Source: Aegilops tauschii subsp. strangulata (Eukaryota > Streptophyta > Magnoliopsida > Poales > Poaceae). Taken from it: 64,000 nt of DNA. Positions 35,357-47,099 of the stretch are shown in pieces. The DNA lies in NCBI RefSeq assembly GCF_002575655.3, contig NC_053037.3, positions 319,079,294 to 319,143,293 of the forward strand. Direction: 5' to 3'. The position numbers and the translations under genes were made by a program. The notes beneath the pieces are model-generated. The model was not told the DNA's origin, made no database searches, and saw nothing but the letters and a program-made list of their open reading frames with translations. Position 1 is the first letter of the stretch; each line of letters starts with the position of its first letter.

Positions 35357-38300
35357 TTACCGTATCACGTATCTCCTTATTTTCATGATTCTAGAGTGTT
35401 CCTGAAGGACTCTTTTATGTGTGTCTTCCGGTGTCAAAGTTTGGATAATATTACTTTCAACATTTATGGGCGTACCTGAGATATAGTGTTTTATTCGTTG
35501 CCCATTCACAACCTTCGGGTTAGTGCCTTCAGCATTATTTATTTTGATAGCTCCAGATCGATAAACCTCCTCGATAATATAGGGGCCTTCCCATTTTGAG
35601 AGGAGTTTTCCTGCAAAGAATCTGAAACAAGAGTTGTACAAAAGAACATATTCTCCAACTTTGAACTCATGCTTTTGGATTCTTTTATCATGCCATATTT
35701 TAACTTTTACTTTGAATAATTTGGCATTTTCATAAGCTTGGGTTCTCCATTCACCTAATGAGCTAATATCAAATAACCTCTTCACCGGAAAGTTTGAAAT
35801 CGTAGTTGAGTTCTTTGATTGCCCAATATGCTTTATGTTCTAACTCAAGAGGCAAATGACAAGCTTTTCCATAAACCATTTTACAAGGAGACATACCCAT
35901 AGGATTTTTATATGCTTTTCTATAAGCCCAAAGTGCATCATCGAATTTTTTAGACCAATTCTTCCGGGACCTATTGACAGTCTTTTGCAAGATTAATGTC
36001 ATTTCTCTATTGCTAAGTTCAACTTGACCACTAGACTGAGGATGATAGGGTGGTGCAATTCTATGGTTAACATCATACTTGGCAAGCATTTTACGGAAAG
36101 CACCATGAATAAAGTGTGAACCACCATCAGTCATTAAATATCTAGGGACTCCAAACCTTGGGAAAATAACTTCCTTAAGCATTTTAATAGAGGTGTTGTG
36201 ATCAACACTACTGGTTGGAATTGCTTCTACCCATTTAGTAACATAATCAACAGCAACCAAAATATGTGTATACCCATTAGAGGAAGGAAAAGGTCCCATG
36301 TAATCAAATCCCCAAACATCAAATGGTTCAACAACAAGTGAATAATTCATAGGCATTTCTTGAGGCCAATAAAATACCATCTACTCCTTGGCATTCATCA
36401 CAAGATAAGACGAACTTACGGGCATCCTTGAAAAGAGTAGGCCAATAAAATCCAGATTGCAATACCTTGTGAGCAGTTCTATCTCCAGCATGATGCTCTC
36501 CATAAGCTTCAAAGTGACATTTCCGTAGGATTTGTCCCTGTTCATGCTCAGGTACACAACATCTAATAATACCATCTACTCCTTGTTTATAAAGATGTGG
36601 GTCATCCCAAAAGTAGTGTCTTAAATCATAGAAGATTTTTTTCTTTTATTGATATGTAGAGCTAGGTGGTAAATATTTAGCAACAATGTAATTAACATAG
36701 TCAGCATACCAAGGAGTATTATGAGCAACATTTATTGTAGCTAACTGCTCATCAGGAAAACTATCATCAATAGGTAGTGGGTCATCAAGCACATTTTCAA
36801 GCCTAGACAAGTTATCAGCTACGGGGTTCTCAACTCCTTTTCTATCAGTGATATGTAAATCAAATTCTTGTAGCAAGAGAACCCATCGAATAAGTCTAGG
36901 TTTAGCATCTTTCTTTTCCATAAGATATTTAATAGCAGCATGATCGGTGTGAACAATTACTTTTGAATCAACAACATAAGATCTAAATTTATCACAACAA
37001 ACACCACTGCTAAGAATTCTTTTTCAGTAGTTGCATAATTTATTTGAGCACTTTCTAGAGTTTTACTAGCATAATGAATAACATTCAGTTTCTTATCAAC
37101 TCTTTGTCCTAGAACATCACCAACAACATAATCACTAGCATCACACATAATTTCAAAAGGCAAGTTCCAACCAGGTGGTTGAAGAATAGGTGCAGAAATT
37201 AAGGCTTCCTTGAGTGTTTTGAAGGCTTCTAAACAATCATCATAAAAACAAAAGGACATCCTTTTGCAAAAGATTCGTAAGAGGCCTAGAAATTTTAGAA
37301 AAGTCTTTGATAAATCTCCTATAGAAACCAGAATGACCTAGGAAACTATGAATACCTTTGATATCTTTAGGACATGGCATTTTCTCAATTGCATCAACCT
37401 TAGCTTTGTCCACTTCAATACCTCTTTCAGAAAATTTATGACCCAAGACAATGCCTTCATTAACCATAAAGTGGCACTTCTCCCAATTCAAGACAAGATT
37501 TGTTTGCTCGCATCTCTGCAAAACTCGATCAAGATTGCTTAAACAATCATCAAAAGACTTCCCATAAACAGAGAAGTCATGCATGAAAACCTCAACAATC
37601 TTTTCACAAAAGTCAGAGAATATAGCAGTCATACATCTTTGAAAGGTAGCAGGTGCATTGCATAAACCAAAAGGCATACATCTATAAGCATAAGTCCCAA
37701 AGGGACAAGTGAAGTGGTCTTTTCTTAATCAGGTTGAGAAACAGGTATTTGTGAAAAACCAGAATATCCATCAAGGAAGCAAAAATGTGTGTGCTTAGAT
37801 AATCTTTCTAGCATTTGATCAATAGAAGGCAGAGGGTAATGATCTTTTCTAGTTGCTTTGTTTAATTTTCTAAAATCAGTTACCATTCTATAGCCTGTAA
37901 CAGTTCTTTGTGGAATGAGTTCATTTTTATCATTAGGAACAACAGTAATACCTCCTTTATTAGGGACACAATGAACATGACTTACCCATCTACTATTAGC
38001 TATAGAATAGATTATAGCTGCTTCCAGAAGTTTTAAGATTTCCGTTCTTACCACTTCCTTCATTTTTGGATTTAACCGACGTTGGTGGTCAACAACGGGT
38101 TTAGCATCAGGTTCCGTATTAATCTTATGCTGACATAGAGTGGGACTAATGCCCTTTAAATCATCAAGAGTATATCCAACAGCAGCTCGATGCTTCCTTA
38201 GAACTTTCAATAATCTTTCTTCTTCATGTTCTGAAAGGTTAGCACTAATAATAACATGATATATCTTCTTTTCATCAAGATAAGCATATTTCAAAGTGTC

Positions 38301-38880
38301 TGGCAATTGTTTTAATTCAAACACAGGATCACCTTTAGGTGGAGGAGGACCTCCTAGAGTTTCAATAGGCAAATTGTGTTTAAGCAGAGGACGTTGTTCA
38401 AAGAAAATCTTATCTATTTCATTTCTTTCATGCATATGTAAATCAAATCATTTTCATGGTCTAGCAAATATTGTTCTAAAGGATCAGTAGGTGGTACAAC
38501 AATAGAAGCAAGACCAATTATTTCATCCTTACTAGGCAATTATTTTTCATGAAGCTTTCTACTAAACTTGGAAAAATTAAACTCATGAGACTCATCACCA
38601 AAGCTAACACCGAGTTTGTTTCTCATAATCTATTTTAGCATTAACGGTGTTCAAGAAAGGTCTACCAAAGATAACGGGACAAAAGTCATCTTGTGGGGAA
38701 CCAAGAACAAGAAAATTTGTAGGGTATTTCATTTTCCCACACAAGACTTCAACATCTCTAACAATCCCAATTGGTGAAATAGTGTCTCTATAGCAAGTTT
38801 AATAGTAACATCTATGTCGTCTATCTCTGCGGGTGCTTTGTCATTCCTCATTTCTTGATATAAGGTGTAAGGAATAGCAC
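35357..38880 (-). pseudogene. G2 protease C-terminus, RT, RNase H and integrase, multiply broken
   Basis: Minus-strand pieces: protease tail and linker 38880-38440; RT N-part 38435-37725 (GYRMVTDFRKLNKATRKDHYPLP, FCFLDGYSGFSQI); RT C-part 37677-37240 (PFGLCNAPATFQRCM, then F-M-H-D where F-M-D-D is expected, so one catalytic Asp is lost); RNase H 37259-36646; zinc finger 36645-36381; integrase core 36380-35769 ([29 protein letters not shown]); C-terminal domain 35785-35357. Frame changes occur near 37725, 37250, 36950, 36650, 36380 and 35775, and again at the C terminus. The protein is close to G1 throughout. The upstream half of the gene is at 50061-53003, beyond N2. Confidence 0.88.
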
Positions 38881-38885
38881 TTACG

Positions 38886-40289
38886 TGATAACCCACAAGT
38901 ATAGGGGATCGCAACAGTTTTCGAAGGTAGAGTATTCAACCCAAATTTATTGATTCGGCACAAGGGGAGCCAAAGAATATTCTCAAGTATTAGCAGTTGA
39001 GTTGTCAATTCAACCACACCTGGATAACTTAGTATCTGCAGCAAAGTATTTAGTAGCAAAGTAGTATGATAGTAAGGGTAACGGTAGCAAAAGTAATATT
39101 TTTGGGTTTTGCAGTGATTGTAACAGTAGCAACGGTAAAGTAAATAAGCGAAGAACAATATGTGAAAAGCTCGTAGGCATTGGATCGGTGATGGAGAATT
39201 ATGCCGGATGCGGTTCATCATGTAACAATCATAACATAGGTTGACACAGAACTAGCTCCAATTCATCAATGTAATGTAGGCATGTATTCCGAATATAGTC
39301 ATACGTGCTTATGGAAAAGAACTTGCATGACATCTTTTGTCCTACCCTCCTGTGGCAGCGCGGTCCTAGCGGAAACTAAGGGATATTAAGGCCTCCTTTT
39401 AATAGAGTACCGGACCAAAGCATTAACACATAGTGAATACATGAACTCCTCAAACTACGGTCATCACCGGGAGTGGTCCCGATTATTGTCACTTCGGGGT
39501 TGCCGGATCATAACACATAGTAGGTGACTATAGACTTGCAAGATAGGATCAAGAACTCACATATATTCATGAAAACATAATAGGTTCAGATCTGAAATCA
39601 TGGCACTCGGGCCCTAGTGACAAGCATTAAGCATAGAAAAGTCATAGCAACATCAGTCTCAGAACATAGTGGATACTAGGGATCAAACCCTAACAAAACT
39701 AACTCGATTACATGATAAATCTCATCCAACCCATCACCGTCCAGCAAGCCTACGATGGAATTACTCACGCATGACGGTGAGCATCATAAAAATGGTGATG
39801 GAGGAAGGTTGATGATGACGACGCGACGGATTCCCCTCTCCGGAGCCCCGAACGGACTCCAGATCAGCCCTCCCGAGAGAGTTTAGGGCTTGGCGGCGGC
39901 TCCGTATCGTAAAACATGATGAATCTTTTTCTCCGATTTTTTTCTCCCCGAACACGAATATATGGAGTTGGAGTTGAGGTCGGTGGAGCTCCAGGGGGCC
40001 CGCGAGGCAGGGGACGCGCCCAGGGGGGCAGGCGCGCCCCCCACCCTCGTGGAAAGGGTGTGGGCCCCCTGGCCTTGATTCTTTTGCCAGTATTTTTCAT
40101 TATTTCCAAAAATAATCTCCGTGAAGTTTCAGGTCATTCCGAGAACTTTTGTTTCTGCACAAAGATAACACCATGGCAATTCTGCTGAAAACAGCGTCAG
40201 TCCGGGTTAGTTCCATTCAAATCATGCAAGTTAGAGTCCAAAACAATGGCAAAAGTGTTTGGAAAAGTAGATACGACGGAGACGTATCA
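38886..40289 (-). mobile_element. N2 3' LTR
   Basis: 1404 bp, starting TGATACGTCTCCGTCGTATC on the minus strand. Nearly identical by eye to the 5' LTR, suggesting a fairly recent insertion. Confidence 0.92.
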
Positions 40290-42307
40290 ACTCCCCCAAG
40301 CTTAAACCTTTGCTTGTCCTCAAGCAATTCAGTTGACAAACTGAAAGTGATAAAGAAAAACTTTTACAAACTCTGTTTGCTCTTGTTGTTGTAAATATGT
40401 AAAGCCAACATTCAAGTTTTCAGCAAAGATTATGAACTAACCATATTCACAATAACTCTTAGGTCTCATGTTTACTCATATCAATGGCATAATCAACTAG
40501 CGAGCAATAATAATAAATCTCGGATGACAACACTTTCTCAAAACAATCATAATATGATATAACAAGATGGTATCTCGCTAGCCCTTTCTAAGACCGCAAA
40601 AGATAAATGCAGAGCACCTTTAAAGATCAAGGACTGACTAAACATTGTAATTCATGGTAAAAGAGATCCAGTCATAGTCATACCCAATATAAATTAACAG
40701 TAATGGATGCAAATGACAGCGGTGCTCTCCAGCTGGTGCTTTTTAATAAGAGGGTGATTACTCAACATAAAAGTAAATAGATAGGCCCTTCGCAGAGGGA
40801 AGCAGGGATTTGTAGAGGTGCCAGAGCTCGATTTTGAAATAGAGATAAATAATATTTTGAGCGGCATACTTTCATTGTCAACATAACAACCAAGAGATGG
40901 CGATATCTTCCATGCTACACACATTATAGGCGGTTCCCAAACATAATGGTAAAGTTTTTACTCCCCCTCCACCAACAAGCATCAATCCATGGCTTGCTCG
41001 AAACAACGAGTGCCTCCAACTAACAACAGTCCCGGGGGAGTTTTGTTTGCAATTATTTTGATTTGATTTGCATAAAGCACGGGACTGGGCATCCCGGTGA
41101 CCAGCCATTTTCTCGTGAGTGAGGAGCGGAGTCCACTCCTCTTGAGAATAACCCGCCTAATATGGAAGATACGGACAACCCTAGTTGATACATGATCTAT
41201 TCGAGCATACAAAACAGAATTTCATTTGAAGGTTTAGAGTCTGGCACATACAAATTTACTTGGAACGGCAGGTAGATACCGCATATAGGAAGGTATGGTG
41301 GACTCATATGGCATAACTTTGGGGTTTAAGGAATTGGATGCACAAGCAGTATTCCCGCTTAGTACAAGTGAAGGCTAGAAAAAGACTGGGAAGCGACCAA
41401 CTAGAGAGCAACAACAGTCATGAACCTGCATTAAAATTAATAAATATTGAGTGCAAGCATGAGTAGGATATAATCTACCATGAACATAAATATCATGGGG
41501 GCTATGTTGATTTGTTTCAACTACATGTGTGACCATGTGCCAAGTCAAGTCACTTAAATCATTCAAAGGAGGATACCACCCCATCATACCCCATCACAAC
41601 CATTTTAATAGCATGTTGGCATGCAAGGTAAACCATTATAAACTCCTAGCTAATTAAGCATGGCATAAGCAACTATAATATCTAATTGTCATTGCAAACA
41701 TGTTTATTCATAATAGGCTGAATCCGGAACGATGAACTAATCGTATTTACAAAAACAAGAGAGGTCGAGTTCATACCAGCTTCTCTCATCTCAATCAGTC
41801 CATCATATATCATCATAATTGCCTTTCACTTGCACGACCGAATGATGTGAATAATAATAATAGTGCACGTGCATTGGACTAAGCTGGAATCTGTGAGCAT
41901 TCAATAAACAGGAGAAGACAAGACAATATGGGCTCTTGGTTAAATCAACAATAAGGTATATAAGAGCCACTTCAACAATTTTATCATGGTCTTCTCCTAT
42001 CGACCCTCAAAGAAAAGAAATAAAAACTATTTACACGGGAGAGCTCCCAACAAGCAAAAGAAGAAGAGGAAATCTTTTTGGGTTTTCTTTTAATTATTAC
42101 TACTACAACAAGAAAAGTAAACTAGCTAAGGCTTCTACTAGTTTTTTTGTTTTTCTTAAGGTTTTTCAAACATACAAGAAGAAAGCAGGAAAAAGGAAAA
42201 TAAACTAGCATGGATATTACAGTGAAAAAGTATGAGCACCGACAACTAGCAATGATTGTGTGAACATAAATGTAATGTCGGCGAGAGATACGTACTCCCC
42301 CAAGCTT
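40290..42307 (-). other. N2 3' noncoding domain bracketed by two polypurine tracts
   Basis: The plus-strand string ACTCCCCCAAGCTT lies at 40290-40303 (true tract) and 42294-42307 (second copy, after ORF-1). Shared blocks are at 41286-41379 and 40780-40803. Spacing from block to true tract is 477 nt, the same as in N1. Confidence 0.78.
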
Positions 42308-42328
42308 AGGCTTTTGGACTAAGTTGGT

Positions 42329-43426
42329 CTATTGCCACGGCTGGCCTGGCGGATATCCAAAATTGTAGTTGGGGTCGTACTGAGAAGAAGCGTCGGACTG
42401 CCACTGGTTGGCAATCACCTCCGGATCCCACTGGTAATCAGACTGTCGTGGAGGATCAAATTGTGGTTCCGGCTCTGGCTCCGTAGCTGATGTAGGGTTC
42501 CGGTAGGCGTGGATGGCCGCCAGCAGAACGAGATACTTGCCTGCAGATAAGTCAAACAGGGAAGGAGCAGGCAAGGTAATAGTCTCAGGGTGATTTTTAT
42601 CAAATAACAGTTTGTACTTAAGCACCTTTTCCCTATTCTTAACAATAAAATCATGCGCTACCATACTCTTATAATCTAGATAAACAGGAGGCAACAACTT
42701 TTCTTCTTTCTCATAATGCCTAATAGGTATGTTATAGTATGCAGCGAGGCGCGAGGCGAAGATGCCTCCCAAGATAGGGCCCTTAGTACGGTTAAGATTT
42801 AACCGCTTTGCAACAATAGTGCCCATACTAAATGTGTCATCACGAAAGAAGGCATGGAACAAAATAATAATATCAGGGACACTCGGGTTTCCACAGTTTT
42901 CGCGACCAATTAAGCACCTACTAGCAAATATAGCAAAGTAACATAGAACAGGAAAGTGTATGCTAGTGATTCGTGCGTCCGAAACCTTCCTCGTTTCCCC
43001 TACAACAATTGTATCAATAAACCCCTCCACATTGTTACGATGTGGTTCCTCTATGAAACCCGGAAAAGGTAACTTGCAAACCTCATAGAATTCGCGAAGG
43101 GTCATCTCCTTATACTCATCATATAAATAAAAATCCACCGTAGGTGGTGACCTCCTAGAATGGAAATGAAAATATTGCACAAAGGTATTAGTGAGTAAGA
43201 GATACTGTTCGCGTTGGTCGCGGAGGAAGTCGGTGTGGCCTGCATTCTCAGCCAATTCATAAAAATCATCATAAATCCCGGCTGCTCTCAAGAAATCATC
43301 ACAAGGCCATTCACACGGCGGAACTTCCGCGGTGCGAGGGAGATTATACTTGGGCCTCTCTTCTTCTTCACTTTGCTTTTCCTTCGAGCTTCGGCTCGAC
43401 GAGCCCCTCAAAAATCTCTTCATCAT
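42329..43426 (-). CDS. N2 ORF-1: ATHILA ORF-1-like protein, intact
   Basis: 365 residues, ATG at 43424-43426. A basic then acidic N terminus (KRFLRGSSSRSSKEK, EEEERP) precedes a globular part with PCEWPCDDFLRAAG, FVQYFHFHSRR, EMTLREFYEVCKLP, SIHFPVLCYFAIFASRCL and GGIFASRLAAYYNIP. It ends in a Glu/Pro/Gln-rich tail closing NPTS...YNFGYPPGQPWQ. This matches the ATHILA ORF-1 family (PF03078, from memory), plant-specific proteins encoded after pol in Athila-type elements; role unknown. No signal peptide or membrane helix, so an envelope role is not supported. It is the only undamaged long gene of N2. The start lies 3 nt after a predicted 3' splice site (43430-43431). Confidence 0.8.
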   Translation of the reverse strand: MMKRFLRGSSSRSSKEKQSEEEERPKYNLPRTAEVPPCEWPCDDFLRAAGIYDDFYELAENAGHTDFLRDQREQYLLLTNTFVQYFHFHSRRSPPTVDFYLYDEYKEMTLREFYEVCKLPFPGFIEEPHRNNVEGFIDTIVVGETRKVSDARITSIHFPVLCYFAIFASRCLIGRENCGNPSVPDIIILFHAFFRDDTFSMGTIVAKRLNLNRTKGPILGGIFASRLAAYYNIPIRHYEKEEKLLPPVYLDYKSMVAHDFIVKNREKVLKYKLLFDKNHPETITLPAPSLFDLSAGKYLVLLAAIHAYRNPTSATEPEPEPQFDPPRQSDYQWDPEVIANQWQSDASSQYDPNYNFGYPPGQPWQ

Positions 43427-43429
43427 TTT

Positions 43430-43660
43430 CTGAAAAATTCTGAATTTTTTAGTAACTTCAAATAAAAGTGAACCAAACTCAACAAAATTGATAGCAACAA
43501 CTCCCAGAAGTGCCTAGAGACTATATCATGCATTAGAACTACTTGGAACCATATAAATTTGACATGCAAGCTCAAGAACATGGTCACCTAGGCAGCACAA
43601 ATTTGCAATGAATAAATCACTAGAACAAAAACTAATTGGACCATTGGAGGAGTCACATAC
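43430..43660 (-). other. Predicted 231-nt intron in the leader of N2 ORF-1
   Basis: On the minus strand, donor TTG|GTATGTGAC at 43660 and acceptor TTTTTCAG|AAAATG at 43430, with AT-rich sequence between. It removes a leader segment directly before the ORF-1 start codon. Prediction from splice consensus only; the donor is lost in N1. Confidence 0.4.
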
Positions 43661-44080
43661 CAAGGAACAATCCCCCAAAGCAGTTTTGTGGGAGGTGCTT
43701 TGAGCAAGGAGATCGAAAATCGCAGCAAAATGAGCTAGAACTCGTGCTTGAGCTGGTTGGTGGTTTTTTTGGGAGGAAGAAGGAGTGGGTGGGTGCAGGA
43801 ATAAGTGGAGGGGAGCCACCATGGGCCCATGAGGCAGGGGCGCGCCCAGGGGGGTGGGCGTGCCCTGGACCCTCGTGGCCAGGTGCTTGCTCCCCCTGCT
43901 GTGTTCTCAGTGCCAAATATTCTCAAATATTCCAGAAAAAATCATATTTCAATTTCGGGGCATTTGGAGAACTTTTATTTTCGGGGTATTTTTTTATTGC
44001 ACGGATAAATCAGAAAACTGACAGAATATACTATTTTTGCTTTATTTCAACTAAATAACAGAAAGTAAAAGGAGGGTACA
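43661..44080 (-). promoter_or_regulatory. N2 internal LTR-like segment ahead of ORF-1 (candidate promoter)
   Basis: A GC-rich dyad-like block (43820-43885, with GGGGCGCGCCC and CCACGAGG-type arms) and a GAGAACTTTTATTTTCGGGG string occur in the same order as in the LTR at 39985-40165. The following leader is CT-rich (CTTCTTCCTCCC). A TATA box is not clear. Confidence 0.42.
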
Positions 44081-44273
44081 GAAGGTTGTGCCTTCTAACT
44101 TCATCCATCTCATGCTCATCAAAAGGAATCCACTAACAAGGTTGATCAAGTCTTGTTAACAAACTCATTCCGAATAACATGGAACCGGAGAAATTTCGAA
44201 TAACACTATGTTACCTCAACGGGAATATGCACATCCCCAATAATAAGAATATCATATTTCTTCTTGATAGTAG

Positions 44274-47021
44274 TTAGAGGAAATTCAAAACCTCCAAAAA
44301 TAGTCGATGGAATTTTTCCAATAGAGTTGATACTATGAACTTGAGGTTGTTTCCTCGGAAAGTGTACCTATGCTCATTGCCATTAACATGAAAAGTGACA
44401 TTGCCTTTGTTGCAATCAATAACAGCCCATGCAGTATTCAAAAAGGGTCTTCCAAGAATAATAGACATACTATCGTCCTCGGGAATATCAAGAATAACAA
44501 AGTCCGTTAAAATAGTAACATTTACAACCACAACAGGCACATCCTCTCAAATACCGACAGGTATAGCAGTTGATTTATCGGCCATTTGCAAAGATATTTC
44601 AGTAGGTGTCAACTTATTCAAATCAAGTCTACAATATAAAGAGAGAGGCATAACACTAACACCGGCTCCAAGATCACATAAAGCAGTTCTAACATAATTT
44701 CTTTTAATGGAGCATGGTACAGTGGGTACTCCTGGATCTCCTAACTTCTTAGGTATTCCACCCTTGAAAGTATAATTAGCAAGCATGGTGGAAATTTTAG
44801 CTTCCGGTATCTTTCTTTTATTTGTAACAATATCTTTCATATACTTAGCATAAGGATTCATTTTGAGCATGTCAGTTAAACGCATATGCAAAAAGATAGG
44901 TCTAATCATTTCAGCAAAGCGCTCAAAATCCTCATCATCCTTTTTCTTTGATGGTTTGGGAGGAAAAGGCATGGGTTTCTGAACCCATGGCTCCCTTTCT
45001 TTATCGTGATTCCTAGCAACAAAGTCTCGCTTATCATAACGTTGATTCTTTGATTGTGGGTTATCAAGATCAACAACAGGTTCAATTTCTACATCATTAT
45101 CATTGCTAGGTTGAGCATCAACATGAACATCATCATTAACATTATCACTAGGTTCATGTTCATTTCCAGATTGTGTTTCAGCATCAGAAATAGAAACATC
45201 GTTGGGATTCTCAGGTGTGTCAACAACAGGTTCACTAGAAGCATGCAAAGTCCTATCATTTTTCTTTTTCTTCTTAGAAGGACTAGGTGTATCTACATTA
45301 TTTCTCTGAGAATCTTGCTCAATTATCTTAGGATGGCCTTCAGGATACAAAGGTTCCCGAGTCATTTTACCACTTCTAGTAGCCACTCTAACAACATAGT
45401 CATTATTCTTACTATTCAATTCATTGAGCAAATCATTCCGTGCTTTAAGTACTTGTTCTACTTGAGTGGTAACCATAAAAGCATGTTTACTAACGAGTTT
45501 AAGTTCACCCTTAACTCTAGACATATAATCACCCAAGTGTTCAATCATATAATCATTGTGTTTTAATTGTCTACTAACATAAGCATTGAAGTTTTCTTAT
45601 TTGACAATAAAATTATCAAACTCATCTAAGCATTGGCTAGAAGACTTATAACGAGGAATATCACCTTCATCAAATCTATAGAGAGAATTTACCTTTACTA
45701 CCTGTGTCGGGTTATCAAGACCATGTGTTTCTTCAATAGGCGATGGATTAAAACCATGTATTTCTTCAACAGGCGATAAATTAAGACCATGTATTTCTTC
45801 AACAGGAGGTAAATTCTTAACATCTTCAGCTTTTATACCTTTTTCTTTCATAGATTTCTTTGCCTCTTGCATATCTTCAGGACTGAGAAATAGAACACCC
45901 CTCTTCTTCGGATTTGGTTTAGGAATAGGCTCAGGAGTTGGCTCAGGAAGTGTCCAATTATTTTCATTGGTCAACATATTATTCAATAGAATTTCAACTT
46001 CATCTGGTGTTCTTTCCCTGAAAACACAACCAACACAACTATCCAGGTGGTCTCTGGAAGCATCGGTTAGTCCATTATAAAAGATATCAAGTATTTCATT
46101 TTTCTTGAGAGGATGATCAGGCAAAGCATTAAGTAATTGGAGAAGCCTCCCCCAAGCTTGTGGGAGACTCTCTTCTTCAATTTGCACAAAATTATATATT
46201 TCCCTTAAAGCAACTTGTTTCTTATGAGCGGGGAAATATTTAGCAGAGAAGTAATAAATCATATCCTGGGGACTACGCACACAACCAGGATCAAGAGAAT
46301 TAAACCATATCTTAGCATCACCCTTTAATGAGAATGGAAATATTTTAAGGATATAATAGTAGCGAGCTTTCTCATCATTAGTGAACAGGGTGGCTATATC
46401 ATTTAATTTAGTAAGATGTGCTACAACAGTTTCAGATTCATAGCCATAGAAAGGATCAGATTCAACCAAAGTAATTATATCAGGGTCGACAGAGAATTCA
46501 TAATCCTTGTCCGTAACAAAGATAGGTGAAGTAGCATAAGCAGGATCATATTTCATTCTAGCATTCAGAGTTTTTTGTTTCAGCTTAGCTAATAATTTCT
46601 TAAGATCACTTCTATCATTTCAAGCAAGAAAGTCTCTAGCAGTTTCTTCATCCATGACATAGCCCTCAGGCACAACAGGCAATTCATATTTAGGGGGAGA
46701 GTCTTCATCATCACTTTCATCCATATTAGCAGTTTCAATAATTTCATTCTCTCTAGTCCTAGCAAGTTGTTCATCAAGAAATTCACCAAGTGGCACAGTA
46801 GTATCAAGCATAGAAGTAGTTTCATCATAAGTATCATGCATAGCAGAAGTGGCATCATCAATAACATGCAACATATCAGAATTAATAGCAGAAGCAGGTT
46901 TAGGTGTCGCAAGCTTACTCAAAGCAGAAGGTGAATCAAGTGCAGAGCTAGATGGCAGTTCCTTACCTCTCCTCGTAGTTGAGGGATAAATTTTTGCTTT
47001 TGCATCTTTCAGGTTCTTCAT
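44274..47021 (-). pseudogene. N2 gag and protease: one frame with three stop codons
   Basis: A single 916-codon minus-strand frame with no frameshift, interrupted by TGA (46620-46622), TAA (45597-45599) and TGA (44547-44549). Order: acidic N-terminal extension (about 150 residues); capsid-like domain with FPFSLKGDAKIWF and ESLPQAWGRLLQLL; three 11-residue tandem repeats; a charged, Asn/Asp-rich linker; then the protease with catalytic Asp in L-C-D-L-G-A-G-V and SIILGRPFLNT. The gag is only distantly like that of G1 and G2. After the protease the element goes straight into the ORF-1 leader. The third stop stands where N1 has a Cys codon (TGT). Confidence 0.85.
45721..45819 (-). repeat. Three 33-bp tandem repeats in N2 gag
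   Basis: Units 45721-45753, 45754-45786 and 45787-45819 encode variants of P-V-E-E-I-H-G-L-N-L-S, 11 residues each. Confidence 0.9.
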
Positions 47022-47070
47022 AGTGACCAGCAGATATAAATCCCAAGTGACTCAAAGAATAGAGCTATGC

Positions 47071-47088
47071 TCCCCGGCAACGGCGCCA
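47071..47088 (-). promoter_or_regulatory. N2 primer binding site, complementary to tRNA-Asp
   Basis: Same 18-nt site as in G1 (TGGCGCCGTTGCCGGGGA on the minus strand), 11 nt from the 5' LTR. Confidence 0.88.
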
Positions 47089-47099
47089 GAAAATAGTCT

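Noticed and set aside
45054..45566. 170-codon open frame on the plus strand
   Set aside because: Antisense shadow of the N2 gag-protease frame; Ile/Asn-rich from the opposite strand of Asp/Asn codons.
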